64,000 nucleotides of DNA. Source: Thozetella sp. PMI_491. Taxonomy: Eukaryota; Ascomycota; Sordariomycetes; Chaetosphaeriales; Chaetosphaeriaceae. Of this stretch, positions 47,598-60,199 are shown in pieces. The stretch lies in NCBI GenBank assembly GCA_021432635.1, contig MU270032.1, positions 62,001-126,000 on the forward strand, given 5' to 3'. The notes under the pieces were generated by a model. It searched no databases. It was not told the DNA's origin and was given only the letters and a program-made list of their open reading frames with translations. The position numbers and the translations under genes are program-made. The number at the start of each line of letters is the position of its first letter. Position 1 is the stretch's first letter.

Positions 47598-48420
47598 GGT
47601 GGCGGCAATCGCAATTCGTGTCCAGGGTATCGGCAGATGAGGAGTTTGACAAAGTGAGATGGCGCTGCAAGGTGATGCTTATGTAGGTACCTTCCCTTAC
47701 CTACCTTTGGTACATATATTAATATAGGTAACTTGTAAGTCCCGCCCCTCCCTTCTCTGGGTCACGTGGAAAGCGTCGGCGGACGTAGTCGCCGGAGTAA
47801 GCGCTAGCGCTAGATGCCGTATTCTGCATTTACGGTGATAAAGTTAATAACGGCGCATATCTCTCAGCCGCAAGCCATCTCAGGTTGGCGGGCGTATGGC
47901 TCCGTTTTATTGTAATCAATTGCCGTTACGCAGCCGTTAAAAACGGTTCTTCCACGGTATCACGGACTTCCTAGTGCTTATTTTCACTGCCCAATCGGCA
48001 TTCCACGTCCACTCCCGAGACTCGGCGCCAAAGTCCACCTAACGGCATAGCATGAGCGTCGGATCTCACGATTGCTAACTCTTGCGAGAAACAAAGCGTG
48101 ACAATCGCGAAGCTGATTGACGCACACCAGTACAGCCCCAAGGTCGACCCGGTCCCAGGGACGCCGAACCAGCCGTGAGGCGAGCGAGAGTAACTCATCC
48201 CTAACCCCTGTGGTAAGCAATGCCCAGATATCTGAGAGTCGCTCTTTTTTCTGTCTCCGGAGAGGCTGCCATGGGTTTGCGTTGGCTTACCCTGCCTTTA
48301 CTCTGCTATGCCCCCAGAATAGGACTCCTTCGGCACTGTGCTACGGGAACCAACCACTTGCAGAATACCTGCTGATTTCGACGCACCGCTAATCACCAGC
48401 CAAAGCGCACATTGCCCATC
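47598..48420. other. Divergent promoter region of GST and MAPKK
   Basis: This 823-base spacer lies between two divergent starts and contains several short near-repeats of the TACCTACC/GGTACC kind around 47685-47730. No coding sequence is supported. Shared upstream DNA suggests the kinase and GST could be co-expressed with the cluster. Confidence 0.5.
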
Positions 48421-49686
48421 ATGGCGGATCGATTTGGCCCCCGTTCAATGAAGCGCAAGAACGCAAAAGGCCTCATGCTCGCTTCCCGCCCGCCCGATGA
48501 TCCAAAGAGCGAGTCTGACGCTGCAGTGTCTAAAGAAGAAGACAGCAAGCTGGACATTGGCGTCAAGCCGGTTCTAGATCTGAAACCGGAAGATCTCCAG
48601 GTAATAAAGGAGCTCGGTTCTGGCAATGGCGGAACCGTGAGTCTGGTCAAGTACCTGCCGACAGGAGCCATCATGGCCCGAAAGGTGCGGCTGGCTAAAC
48701 GCCGCCTCCCCGCCCCCCCCTTTTCTCGATGTTGCCGAGGACTGACTCGTCTCCTCCCAGGCCATCCATGTCGACGCGACGAAGGAGATGCGAAAACGCA
48801 TCGTGCGAGAGCTCCAAAACATGCAAGAATGCCACTCCGATTATATTGTAGCGTTCTACGGCGCGTTCCTCAACCAGAGCAATCAGGTCATGATGTGCAT
48901 GGAGTATATGGATGTAGCGTGGGGTAACACGTTGGGCCTGCATGTCCAGTACCAGTCTAACAGGTTGAATACAGGTCCCTCGATCGCATATCCCTCGTGT
49001 TCGGTCCCATCCGCGTGGATATCCTAGGCAAGATTGCTGAAGCAACATTGGGCGGATTGACATACCTTTACTCGAAGCACCGCATCATGCACCGTGACAT
49101 CAAGCCCGCCAATATCCTTGTGAATTCCAAAGGAAATATCAAGCTTGGAGACTTTGGCGTGTCCAGCAGCGAGCTGATCAATTCCGTTGCTGATACCTTT
49201 GTTGGCACCTCAACCTACATGGCACCCGAGCGAATCCAGGGCGAAAAGTATACTATTAAGTCAGATGTGTGGAGCTTTGGCCTCACCATAATGGAACTGG
49301 CTACCGGGGCATCACCTTTCGAGTTTCTTTCTGAGAGAGACGGGGCACCTTCCGGTATTTTGGATCTTCTTCAACAGATCGTCCATGAACCACCGCCGAA
49401 GCTGCCCGAGAGCGACGCATTCCCGTCAATCTTGGACGACATGGTGAAAAAATGCCTTTCCAAGAAACTTGAAGATAGGCCTACGCCTCAAGAGCTCTGG
49501 GTAAGATTCTTAAACCTGCTCGTTGCCTATATTCGAGCCGGTCTGCTCACTCTGATGTAGGACCGAGATCCATTCATTCAGGCTGCGAAGCGGACACCTG
49601 TCGACCTTAGAGCTTGGGCCGTCGGGATGTTGGAGCATGAGGACTTTAAGTCCGATTCGAAGCCGCATTCAAAGCTTTCTATCTGA
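48421..49686 (+). CDS. Ste7/Mst7-type MAP kinase kinase with Gly in place of the pre-DFG Cys (putative self-resistance kinase)
   Basis: Four exons: 48421-48684, 48761-48918, 48975-49500 and 49561-49686, giving 357 residues. ATG 48421 gives MADRFGPRSMKRKNAKGLML, the start I know from fungal Ste7-class MAPKKs, including a basic-then-hydrophobic MAPK docking site. Kinase landmarks are all present: glycine loop GSGNGG (66-71), ATP lysine in MARK (Lys88), HRDIKPANIL (Asp182), DFG (200-202), activation loop with Ser211 and Thr215 in the S-x-A-x-T arrangement, YMAPERIQG, and SDVWSFGLTI. The residue before DFG is Gly199 (codon GGA), where MAPKKs have Cys. That cysteine is the known covalent site of cis-enone resorcylic lactones. 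Other departures: MDVASLD where MDxGSLD is usual, and APE for SPE. A kinase inside a polyketide cluster with a drug-site substitution is best read as a resistant duplicate of the product's target; a normal Ste7 orthologue should exist elsewhere. Confidence 0.93.
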
Positions 49687-50514
49687 GAATCGCAGTGTAC
49701 TTGTTACTGGGTGACCAACTAGGGCCGCGGCGATGTATTCTACCTTTGCATGACTGGCGAGCATCTAGAAGCGGGGCACATGTGGAGAAGGTCGAGCCTA
49801 GGTGCAGCATAAGCTTGCAAGCCTAAGCTGCATCACGGTTGCTAACGTATGTCATCACCAATGGTATTAGATTACTGGGTAATCTTAGGTATATCGTCAG
49901 AGGCTGGAGACTTGGAATCTACTCCGTTGGCCAATGCAGGCTGACCATAGGCCCTGAGGAAGAATTTGTGCGGTTCGATGACAAGAATAGACAGCAGAGT
50001 AGACAGGGGTGAAGCGTCCGCCAATCATCTCTAAGAGCACGCGTTATCTCCCCAGGAGACGGCCAATCCCTGCGTGAAAGGTATCACTAAACTTTTGTGC
50101 GCGATGTCCGTGATGAGAATAATCGATGTCTTGGGTGCCTTACCATGATATGGTCTTGGTGAAGTCATGTCAGCAAAGCCTATGAGCATAAGCACCAATG
50201 GGTGAATCTGGCAGTGCACACAGATGTTTGGTATAAGCACTAAGGCTCTATAGGATATATTATGAAGCATCTAACTACGGAGCAAAGTATATATACAGAA
50301 TGATATAAACAGAATGGAAGAAAGACAGGGGATCAGGCGACAAGAGTTCATCATCCAGCCGCTGTCTCACTGCTGATGAACATTGGTATTAGCCATTCAT
50401 CTCTCTACTGTTCTTTCACTGTTTCTGCAATTTTACGTCAATATTAGCTATTCCTTCCACTTTGAAACTGTAGAGATTACAACCATACCTCAGCTATCCA
50501 GGTATCCAGGCATA
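49687..50514. other. Upstream region of the HR-PKS
   Basis: This 828-base spacer lies between the MAPKK and the HR-PKS on the same strand. A TATA-like stretch (GTATATATAC) lies near 50287-50296, about 220 bases before the start codon. CT-rich sequence follows at 50390-50490. The frame of the HR-PKS is open back to 50383, but the ATG at 50515 precedes the KS domain correctly. Confidence 0.5.
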
Positions 50515-53500
50515 ATGGCTGCGAGCAGCAATCCTTACCAGGGTCCTGTTGCCATCATTGGCCTTGCATGTCGGTTTCCTGGCGAGGCGACATCACCATC
50601 CAAGTTCTGGGAACTTCTCAAAAACGGCCGGGGTGAGTACCAATCCCTTGAATATCGACCTTTCTCCGCTAATCGTTACAAAGATGCTCACTCCCCGTCA
50701 ACGGATCGGTACAATGCAGACGCATTCTACCACCCGAAGGCAAGCAGCCGGCAGAATGTGCTTGCTACCAAGGGCGGCCATTTCCTTAAGCAGAACCCAT
50801 ATGCGTTCGACGCTGCTTTCTTCAATGTCACTGCGGCGGAAGCCGCCGCGTTTGATCCTAAGCAGCGCATCGCAATGGAGGTCGTCTATGAGGCGCTCGA
50901 GAGTGCCGGCCAAACCCTCCAGAGCGTTGCAGGAACTCAAACTGCATGCTATATTGGCTCTTCCATGAGCGACTATCGAGATGCTGTGGTACGGGACTTT
51001 GGGCACAGCCCCAAATATCATATTCTTGGGACCTGCGAGGAGATGATCTCCAACCGCGTCTCCCACTTCCTCGACATTCACGGCCCCAGTGCTACAATCC
51101 ATACGGCCTGCTCGTCAAGTCTCGTGGCAACTCATCTAGGCTGCCAGAGCTTGAAATCTGGAGAGTCGGGAATGGCCATCGTTGGCGGAGTGGGCATGAT
51201 CATCACTCCTGATGGAAACATGCAGCTCAACAACTTGGGCTTCCTGAATCCAGCGGGTCACTCTAGATCGTTCGATGAGAACGCAGGTGGCTATGGCCGT
51301 GGCGAGGGCTGCGGTATTCTCATCTTGAAGCCGCTTGACAGCGCGCTCAAGGATGGCGACCCTATCCGAGCCGTGATCCGCGCCACCGGCGTGAACTCAG
51401 ATGGTTGGACCCAAGGGGTGACCATGCCGTCGGGTGAAGCGCAGGCCGCTCTGATCAAGTATGTTTACGAGTCCAACGGCCTGGACTACAATGCTACTCA
51501 ATACGTCGAGGCGCACGTAAGTTGATCCGAGGGCTTCACGGTTTGAACTGAGCTGAAAAAAGATCCAGGGTACCGGTACCAAAGTCGGTGACCCGGCCGA
51601 GGTAGGAGCACTTCATCGCACTATTGGCCAGGGAGCAACAAAGACGCGCAAGCTTTGGATCGGCAGTGTCAAGCCAAATGTACGTACACTGCAGCTGATC
51701 ACACACCCGAAATTCACTGTGTGGACGAGACGATTCCATCGCTCGGACCAACGCCACCTGCCACATCTCACCTAACTGACTGTTAATAGATCGGCCATCT
51801 GGAAGCCGCTGCCGGTGTGGCCGGCATCATCAAGGGGGTTCTGGCCATGGAGCATGGATTCATCCCGCCAAACATCCACTATTCGAAGCCGAATCCGGCC
51901 ATTCCCTTGGAGGAGTGGAATATGGCAGTTCCTACAGCACTGACTCCATGGCCAGTTTCGCAAATGGGGCCGCGACGCATGAGCGTGAGTGGTTTTGGCA
52001 TGGGAGGCACAAACGGACACGTCGTACTGGAGTCGTTCAACCACGGAAATAGGAAGTTTGCAGCCAATGGGCTTTCCAACGGGCTTTCAAACGGGCTTTC
52101 CAACGGTGCTCTTCGCAACGGTACCATCACCAACGGCGCTGCCCATTCAAGCGGTTACAGCCATGGAAAGAGGCTATTTGTCTTCAGCAGCCAAGATCAA
52201 GCTGGTTTTCAACGATTGGGTAGCGCACTTGTGGAGCACCTGGACACTTTGGGACCTAGCGCTTCCACGCCGGAGTATCTGTCCAACCTCGCGCACACTC
52301 TCGCGGTCGCACGATCTGGCCTGGCTTGGATGGACAGCCTCGTGGCAGAGTCGGTGGCAGACCTGCGGGAAAAGCTATCTACCCAACTGGGTAAGACTGC
52401 TACACGGGCGGCAACAAGCCAACCACGCATCGGGTAAGTCCTAAGCACCGCTTGACATACTTCCTTTTTGGTGTTCTAACTTTCTACCACTTCTAGCCTT
52501 GTATTTACCGGTCAGGGAGCCCAGTGGGCTCAGATGGGCATCCAGCTGCTGGGACGTCCGATCTTCAAGAACTCAGTCGCCAAGTCTTCTGAGTTTTTGA
52601 AGAAGCTCGGCTGTGATTGGGATCCCGTGGCCGAGCTGATCAAAGGAAAAGGTGAGTCTCGACTTGCCGTGCCGGAAATCTCGCAGCCTATCTGTACAGT
52701 GCTGCAGATCGCCCTTGTCGACGAGCTACGCGCCTGGGGCGTGAAGTATTCGAAAGTAGTCGGCCATTCCAGCGGCGAAATTGCTGCTGCCTACAGCATC
52801 GGAGCTCTTTCCCATCGGGATGCCATTTCCGTTGCCTACTTCAGGGGACAAGCAGCGTCTGGGCTAAAACACCTTCAGGGAGGAATGATGGCTGTCGGTT
52901 GTTCTATGGAAGAGGCAGAGAAGCTGATCCGCGAGACAAAACTCGCTGGCGGCGTAGTAAGCGTCGCATGTGTGAACTCACCTTCCAGCGTCACTCTCTC
53001 GGGGGACGCCAATGCGCTAGAGGAGCTCCAAGCCATCTTGGAGGAGCGTTCAGTGTTTGCGAGACGGCTCAAGGTCGACGTTGCCTACCATTCTTCTCAC
53101 ATGAACGACGCTGTCGGAGACTATTCGTTCTCGATCGGCGACATTGAGCCAATGCAGCCGGCGGATGGGCACCCCATCATGGTTTCCAGCGTGACGGGCC
53201 ATGAAGTTGACCCCGAGGGTCTAGGACCTTACTATTGGATTCGAAATCTCATATCGCCGGTGTTGTTTTCCCATGCAGTCAAAGAATTGGTGACCGCAGC
53301 TGGTGGGAATGGAGACAACGCCGTGGATATGTTGATTGAACTAGGTCCACACAGTGCACTTGGAGGGCCGATCGAGCAGATTCTATCTCACCACGATATC
53401 AAGAACGTTGGTTACAACTCAATGCTCACTCGTGGTGAGGATGGGCTAGACAATTCCTTGAAGCTTGCCACCAAATTACTGTGTCAAGGGGTGCCCATTG

Positions 53501-56500
53501 AGGTGCACAAGGTCAACGGCGACTTGCACTGTAGGCTACTGACGAATCTCCCTCCATATCAATGGTACGTACGATTGATTGTCCTTCATCTGCAGAACTC
53601 GTCTGCTAATCATGACGCTTCTAATTCAGGAATCACTCGAAAGTCTTCCGCGCCGATTCCCGCCTCCACAGAGAGTTTATTGAGCAGAAGTTTCCTACGA
53701 GGAGTCTCATCGGTGCGCCACTTCCGGCAATGTCTGAGGGCCAGCACCAATGGCGAGGGTTTATCCGGCTCTCCGAGGAGCCTTGGCTTCGCGGCCACAC
53801 TGTCGGCAGCACCGTGTTGTTTCCTGGCGCCGGTATTGTCAGTATGGTCCTGGAAGCTACCCAGCAGCTGCAAGAGCAGGGAAAGACCGCTCGATCTTTC
53901 AGGCTGCGTGATGTTAACCTCTTCGCCGCCATGGCTCTTCCGGAAGAAGTAGCTACCGAAGTCATCATTCACTTTCGACCGCATCTCATTGCCACCACAG
54001 GCTCCACACCAGCTGCCTGGTGGGAGTGGACAGTATCCTCTTGTGTAGGAACTGACCAGCTACGCGACAACGCACGAGGCCTAGTGACGATTGATTATGA
54101 AGAAACTCAGAGCCCGGAGATGGCTTCTGAGGTTGCGATGATGAATTCCGCGCTGATTGACGACTATCATCGCATCCGGGCTGAGTGCACGGAGACCTAT
54201 TCTAAGGAGCGATTCTACCAGCACATGACAAAGGCTTCGTGGAGCTATGGTACACTGTTCCAGGGCGTGGAGAACTGCCGTCCCGGCTACGGCAAAACCA
54301 CATTTGACATCAGACTTGTCGATGTTGGAGAGACGTTTAGCAAGGGCCAGACTGACCGACCGTTCCTCATTAACGCGGCGTCTCTTGATGCGGTGTTCCA
54401 GAGCTGGCTGGGTGCGACATATAATGACGGTGCATTTGAGTTTGACAAACCATTTGTCCCTACTTCAATAGGCGATCTCGAAATAGCTGCCAGCATTCCC
54501 GCCTCCGCCGGATATGTGATGCCAGGTCACTGCCGAGCGGAAAGGTACGGCTTCAACGAGCTGTCTGCAGATATTTCCATCTTCGACGAAGACATGTCTA
54601 CCGTCTACTTGAACGTCAAGGACTTCCGAACCTCCGAGCTAGAGATGGACTCAAGTAAGCCGGAGGGAGACAGCCTGGGAGTGGATCCAACCGACATCAC
54701 CTCGGAGATCAAATGGGACTATGCAATCAATCTGTTGACACCAAAGGAGATCACTCAAGTAATAGGTGAAACATCACCTCAAGATAAGCTGACAAAGGTA
54801 ATTTCTGCTTCCCTTTCCCTCCAACGCGCATACTATGAGAAAAATATGACTGGCATTGCTGACATTGAACGCAGTTGATTCGCATGGTGCTTCACCAAGA
54901 TCCGGCAGCAACCGTGGTCGAGTTGACTTTGGACCCTCACAATATTCCAGACTCAGCAATGGCAAAGCTACCTAAAAGCATCATTCCTTCGGCTCGGGTG
55001 CGTTACGCTATAGTAAGCCCCAACGAGATTGCCCAGAATAACTGGCTCGGCGAGATTCTCTCCGTCGGCGAAAAGGATACCCTAGCACCTGCAGACAAAG
55101 CTCCCGCCGACGTGTTGATCATTCCGTACCTTCAGGATGAGATTGCTATGGAACGTCTAATCGGCTCCTCAATGGGGCAACTGGCAAAATCTGAAGCTAC
55201 TGTTGTCGTTGTCGCTAGCGGTCAGGCAGCGGCAAGACTGACGGCCAACGGTTTCCACATTATCTCCAAATTCCAAGACAAGATCCTCGCCATATACTTT
55301 GAAAAGGGAGATAAGACCGCGAACGGGAGCGCATCAAAGCACGAAGTTGTCATTATCCATCCGCTCGTGGTGAGCTCCGCAACCAAGCAGCTTTCCTCAA
55401 ACCTACAGGACTCCCTTCAGTTCCAGGGCTTTTCTGTCCTGACGAAGTCCTGGGCTGATGACCTTAAGGTCGATGATATAAATGGAAAGACCTACGTGTC
55501 TCTGCTAGAATTGGAAAAGCCAATGCTTGAGGACCTTTCCAGGAGCGACTTTGGAAAGATTCGGAAGGTTGTGCTCAATTGCGAGCGGCTTCTATGGATC
55601 ACCGCCGGCAAGAGCCCTTCCTTTGGCATCGTTGATGGATTTTCAAGGTGCATCAGGAGTGAGATTGCAGGCGTCAAATTTCAACTGTTGCACCTCAGCG
55701 ATACGAAGTCACTGCAATATGGGCCATCATTGGCGGCCCGTATCCTCAACTCCGACAGCAGCGACGATGAGTACCGCGAAGTTGATGGTATCCTCCAGGT
55801 AAGTCGTGTCTTCAAGAGCTTCCAACAAAACGAAGGCGTCCGCCACCATCTAGAAGACTCGACTCGCGTCTTGACCCTCGCCAACCAAGACAACGCTCTC
55901 CGACTTACCATAGGAAAGCCTGGACTTCTGGATACGCTCCGATTTGTCTCTGATCCGCGAATGACTCCGCCCTTGGGAGATGAGGAAGTGGAAATCCAGG
56001 TCAAAGCTACGGGCCTCAAGTAAGCATCTCCAATCGCGCCTACTGATCTAGCCGACGGTGTACTAATGTAGCTCTCCCATAGTTTCCGAGATGTGATGGC
56101 CTGTATGGCCCTGATTCCAGTGCAATGGCTCGGACAAGAGGCCAGTGGCATAATCATCAGAGCCGGGAGCAAGGTACAGAATTTGAAACCCGGTGATCGC
56201 GTGTGTACCATTCAGGTTGGAACACATGCCACCAGGATCCGGGCCGACTATCGTGGAGTGGCCAAGATACCGGACTCTGTGTCCTTTGAGGAGGCTGCAG
56301 CTATGCCTGTAGCACACATGACTGCATACTACGCATTTGTCTACGTTGCGAAGCTTCGCAAGGGCCAGTCCGTGTTGATTCACACCGCAGCAGGAGGGGT
56401 AGGGCAAGCGGCCATTCAGTAAGCAGGCCGCTTTTAGCTTTCTGGTCTCTAACTTTCCGACCTTTGTTGCTAACACGACAATAATCTAGGCTTGCCAAGC

Positions 56501-58274
56501 ACCTGGGACTCGTCATCTATGCCACTGCAGGCACAGAAGACAAGCGCCGGCTCATCACCGAGCAGTATGGCATTCCCGAAGCCCATATTTTCCATTCGCG
56601 TGATGCCAGCTTTGTCAAGGTCAGTTATTTTCACTGTTTCGAAACTTCGTCTACGCCCGGAAGTCTATATACATGGCAGATTCTAATGACAGCACATGGC
56701 AGGGTATAAATCGAGTCACTAATGGTCGTGGCGTCGATTGCGTCCTGAACTCCTTGTCTGGAGAGCTACTGAGAGCCAGTTGGAGCTGCCTCGCGACTTT
56801 CGGTGCTTTCATCGAGATCGGTCTGCGTGACATCACCAACAATATGCGCCTCGACATGCGCCCCTTCGCCAAGAGCACTTCTTTTACCTTCATCAACAAC
56901 CATACCCTCTTCGAGGAAGATCGTGCAAAGTTCTACGAAATATTCCACGAAACTTTCAAGTTGGTGGAGAAGGGTACTCTCCGTTCTCCGTACCCCGTGG
57001 TCGCATACCCGATTGGCCAATGCGAAGAGGCATTCCGCACCATGCAGCAGGGAAAGCACCGCGGAAAGCTGGTTTTCTCGTTCCCGGATGATGCTCAGGC
57101 GTCTGTGCTGTGCAAGGCCAAGGAGTCCTTGACCCTACACCCCGAAGCTACGTACCTTATCGTCGGTGGCTTAGGTGGGCTAGGTCGGAGCCTTGCCAAA
57201 GAGTTTGCGAGCTCCGGAGCTCGGAACATCGCTTTCCTTTCTCGGTCGGGTGATGCTAGTCCCGAGGCGAAGTCCGTTGTGAAGGAGCTAGAGGCTGAAG
57301 GAGTACATGTCAGGGCTTACCGTGCTGACGTGTCCGATCAAGAGTCCTTCCTTGCGGCCATGGGTCAGTGCTCCCGAGAGCTCCCGCCAATTAGAGGAGT
57401 GGTGCAAATGGCCATGGTCCTCCGAGATGTCGTCTTTGAGAAGATGTCGTACGAGGAGTGGACTAACCCGATCCGACCCAAAGTCCAGGGGACCTGGAAC
57501 TTGCACCAATACTTTGAACATGAGCGACCTCTTGACTTTATGATCATCTGCTCCTCCAGCTCCGGGATCTACGGTTACCCAAGCCAAGCACAGTATGCCG
57601 CAGGGAACACCTACCAGGACGCTCTCGCACAGTATCGCCGCTCCCAAGGCCTCAACGCAGTCTCCGTCAATCTCGGCATCATGCGTGACGTCGGCATCCT
57701 GGCAGAGACAGGTACAAGTGGCAATATCAAACTATGGGAGGAGGTGCTGGGCATCCGTGAGCCAGCTTTCCACGCTCTGATGAAGAGTTTGATCAACCAG
57801 CAGCAACGGCCATCCCAGGCCGATTACCCCGCACAGGTTTGCACAGGGTTGGGCACCGCGGACATCATGGCGAAACACGATCTCGCGCGGCCTGACTACT
57901 TCGAGGACCCACGATTCGGGCCCCTCGCTGTCCTGAGCGGTTCCACTACGGCTGCGGTTGATGGCCAGTCGTCCGTCGCGTCGCTCGCTTCCAGGCTCGC
58001 TAAAGTTGAGTCTAGGGAGCAAGCCAACGAGATAGTCACCGAAGCTTTGGTCACGAAGACGGCAGAGATCCTCCAGATGCCTCCCTCCGAGGTAGACGCT
58101 AGCCGGCCGCTGTACCGCTATGGCGTCGACTCCCTCGTGGCATTGGAAGTGCGAAACTGGATTACCAAAGAGATGAAGGCGAATATGGCCTTGTTGGAAA
58201 TTTTGGCGGCCGTGCCAATCGAAAGTTTTGCGGCCAAGATTGTCGAGAAGAGCAAGCTTGTGGAGATATCTTAA
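50515..58274 (+). CDS. Highly reducing polyketide synthase KS-AT-DH-ER-KR-ACP
   Basis: Nine exons: 50515-51516, 51569-51679, 51790-52433, 52497-53564, 53630-54797, 54875-56019, 56083-56418, 56490-56619 and 56703-58274, giving 2391 residues. Domains: KS about 10-435 (HTACSSS, Cys199; [14 protein letters not shown]), AT about 585-900 ([17 protein letters not shown], Ser677), DH about 960-1260 ([10 protein letters not shown], His998; SLDAVFQSW, Asp1195), a structural spacer about 1300-1660, ER about 1680-1990 (HTAAGGVGQ near 1815), KR about 2015-2200 ([12 protein letters not shown]; catalytic Tyr2166 in QAQYAAGN), and a C-terminal ACP (GVDSLVALE, Ser2345). There is no C-methyltransferase and no release domain. 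RAL-type HR-PKSs have exactly this set and hand the reduced chain to the SAT of the partner NR-PKS. All catalytic residues appear intact. A short repeated linker lies between KS and AT. Confidence 0.95.
52067..52108 (+). repeat. In-frame 12-base tandem repeat in the HR-PKS KS-AT linker
   Basis: Three near-identical copies of AATGGGCTTTCC-type units, plus a partial fourth, encode NGLS repeated, followed by NGALRNG. It lies in the flexible linker after the KS, so copy number could change without harming a domain. Confidence 0.9.
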
Positions 58275-60199
58275 ATCTAGTTCCTTTCTTCCCGATAGAA
58301 ATACGCGCTATAGTACCTAGACAGCAGTTTAAAATGCATGCCATTGCCGAAATCTCCTCAAAAGTGTACCCATACTTTTACAGTGGTTGGCTCCTCGGAG
58401 AGGAGATCGTCAGTTAGCACTGGAGAGGACTATAAGTATGCAAAGGATAGCAAAAGAGCTCTCGACCGGAGGAATGGCCGCCGCCGTGGGCGTCCGTGGG
58501 TTTCCGTGGGCTTCTGTACACCGACGACATCATTTCTTTGCGCAATTTGCTTGATTCGGTGACGGTAACTCGGGTGCCGGGGTATGGTATCCGCTTTTTA
58601 AGTCAGAAGTGCTTATTTGCTTTTGTTGGCTTAGCCGAAGGCGAGGACCGATGTAAACATTATCATGCCTTACACTATAGGGCTTAGAGTCAGCGCTGGC
58701 ATCCATTCCCTCCGCATCCTCGGGCCCGATTCCGCATATTTGACCGCACCTAAGAAACTGCTGGCCGCCGTTGGCGTTGTAGGGCATAAGCTATTACATG
58801 GGCAGTTTCTGAGGGGCACATAGTCATATCTCGAGAGTCCTTCTTGGAAGAGAAGCTTTGTATCTCATCATCTATCTATTGAGATAGTTAGATCTCTTCG
58901 ACTCCGTTGTCTTCGTGACAGCTGTGTTCCCCTAGAACTCATAAAGCCCCGATATACCGGGCGGGGTTGATGGCAGCGTGTCTCCACACAAAGTCTGTCC
59001 ATGACTGGTATTATTTGGCTGCGGGTAGCTGCGATTGATGCGACCTATAATGCCGAGGAATATCGTTCGTGGTGCCGGCTCTATGGCCGATTCCGCCTTA
59101 GACCCATTTCTGTTGCATCAGCATCGCTCTGCCACCATCGCTAGCTGGCATGTTTTGCAAGCAGCGAAGGGGCCACAGCTGTGGATATGGCCGTTTTGAA
59201 CGGATCACAATGATATTGTCGACTCAAAGGCCATAGCTAGCGCGCAATTGACCGTCTACAATAGCCAGTCCGGCATGCATGCTCAGCGTAGATTAGCATA
59301 TGCTTAACTAGCTAGTACGGCTTATAAGCCTAAGTCTGCATGCTTAGCATTACTTATTCGCTGTCTCTCGACTAATTTGTCCTGAAAAGACTAGGTACCT
59401 TAGTGAAATTGTCTATCTACGCTGACTAAAGTAGATAGGTAGCTAGCGGAGCCGCACTAGTCCGTATGGGAACCTGATGACATCGTTCAAGAGCAGATAA
59501 GCCTCTCTGGACAATCAAGAATCAAGCCACGATAGGGAGAGCTCATGTCACTCTAGTCAGTCACTTTCCAATCTATCGCCATTCACTCCAGAGCAGCAGC
59601 TATTTGTTAACTCTCACACCGCTCTCTCACATGCCAATCGCCACCGCACCATACGGCCAATCAGCGTCGACCAGCCAAGAACATTGTACCGTTATTGACC
59701 GTTTAAAAAGGTCAAAGCTACGACCGTGTGGACGTTTCGGCTGCTGCCAAGCCACTCAGCGGCGGTGTGTAATCGCCCACGCCCTTAAAAAAAGGTGGCG
59801 GCCCGGTTGTGCAACCCCAGGCTCGCAGTTTGAGGTTGCCTGAATTAGGTAGATCTGGTCTGGTCGGAGTGCTGCACCACCGGCTGACGTTCCAGATGCT
59901 TAGGCCGCAAATCTGTTTTCGGTTAGTGCTTACATTTCTCTAGTGCTCATTTCCCGGCATCAGCCGCATTACGCTGGATGTACGGCTGGTCCTTGGATCG
60001 ACAAGAGGGTTGTATTATACGGATATGACGGCAGACATCAAAAATAGTCAAGCTCGTCCTACAAGAGAACACCGATATGATCGAGCAGATCAATGTGTGA
60101 TATGTGGCTCGAGTACTAGAGTAGTACCAAGCGCGGATAAAGTTTTCCACTTGCTGCGCACACCCGTAGAGCTATCTCATCATACCAGTTGAAAAAAAA
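58275..60199. other. Intergenic between HR-PKS and O-methyltransferase
   Basis: A 1.9 kb stretch without any supported gene, large for this cluster. It includes an AT-rich part with CTAG- and GCATGC-containing short palindromes around 59265-59450. No remnant of a further biosynthetic gene was recognised. Confidence 0.5.

Noticed and set aside
52067-52108. Short regular repeat that might suggest a CRISPR-like array
   Set aside because: The units are directly adjacent, in frame and coding in a eukaryotic gene; it is a linker minisatellite.
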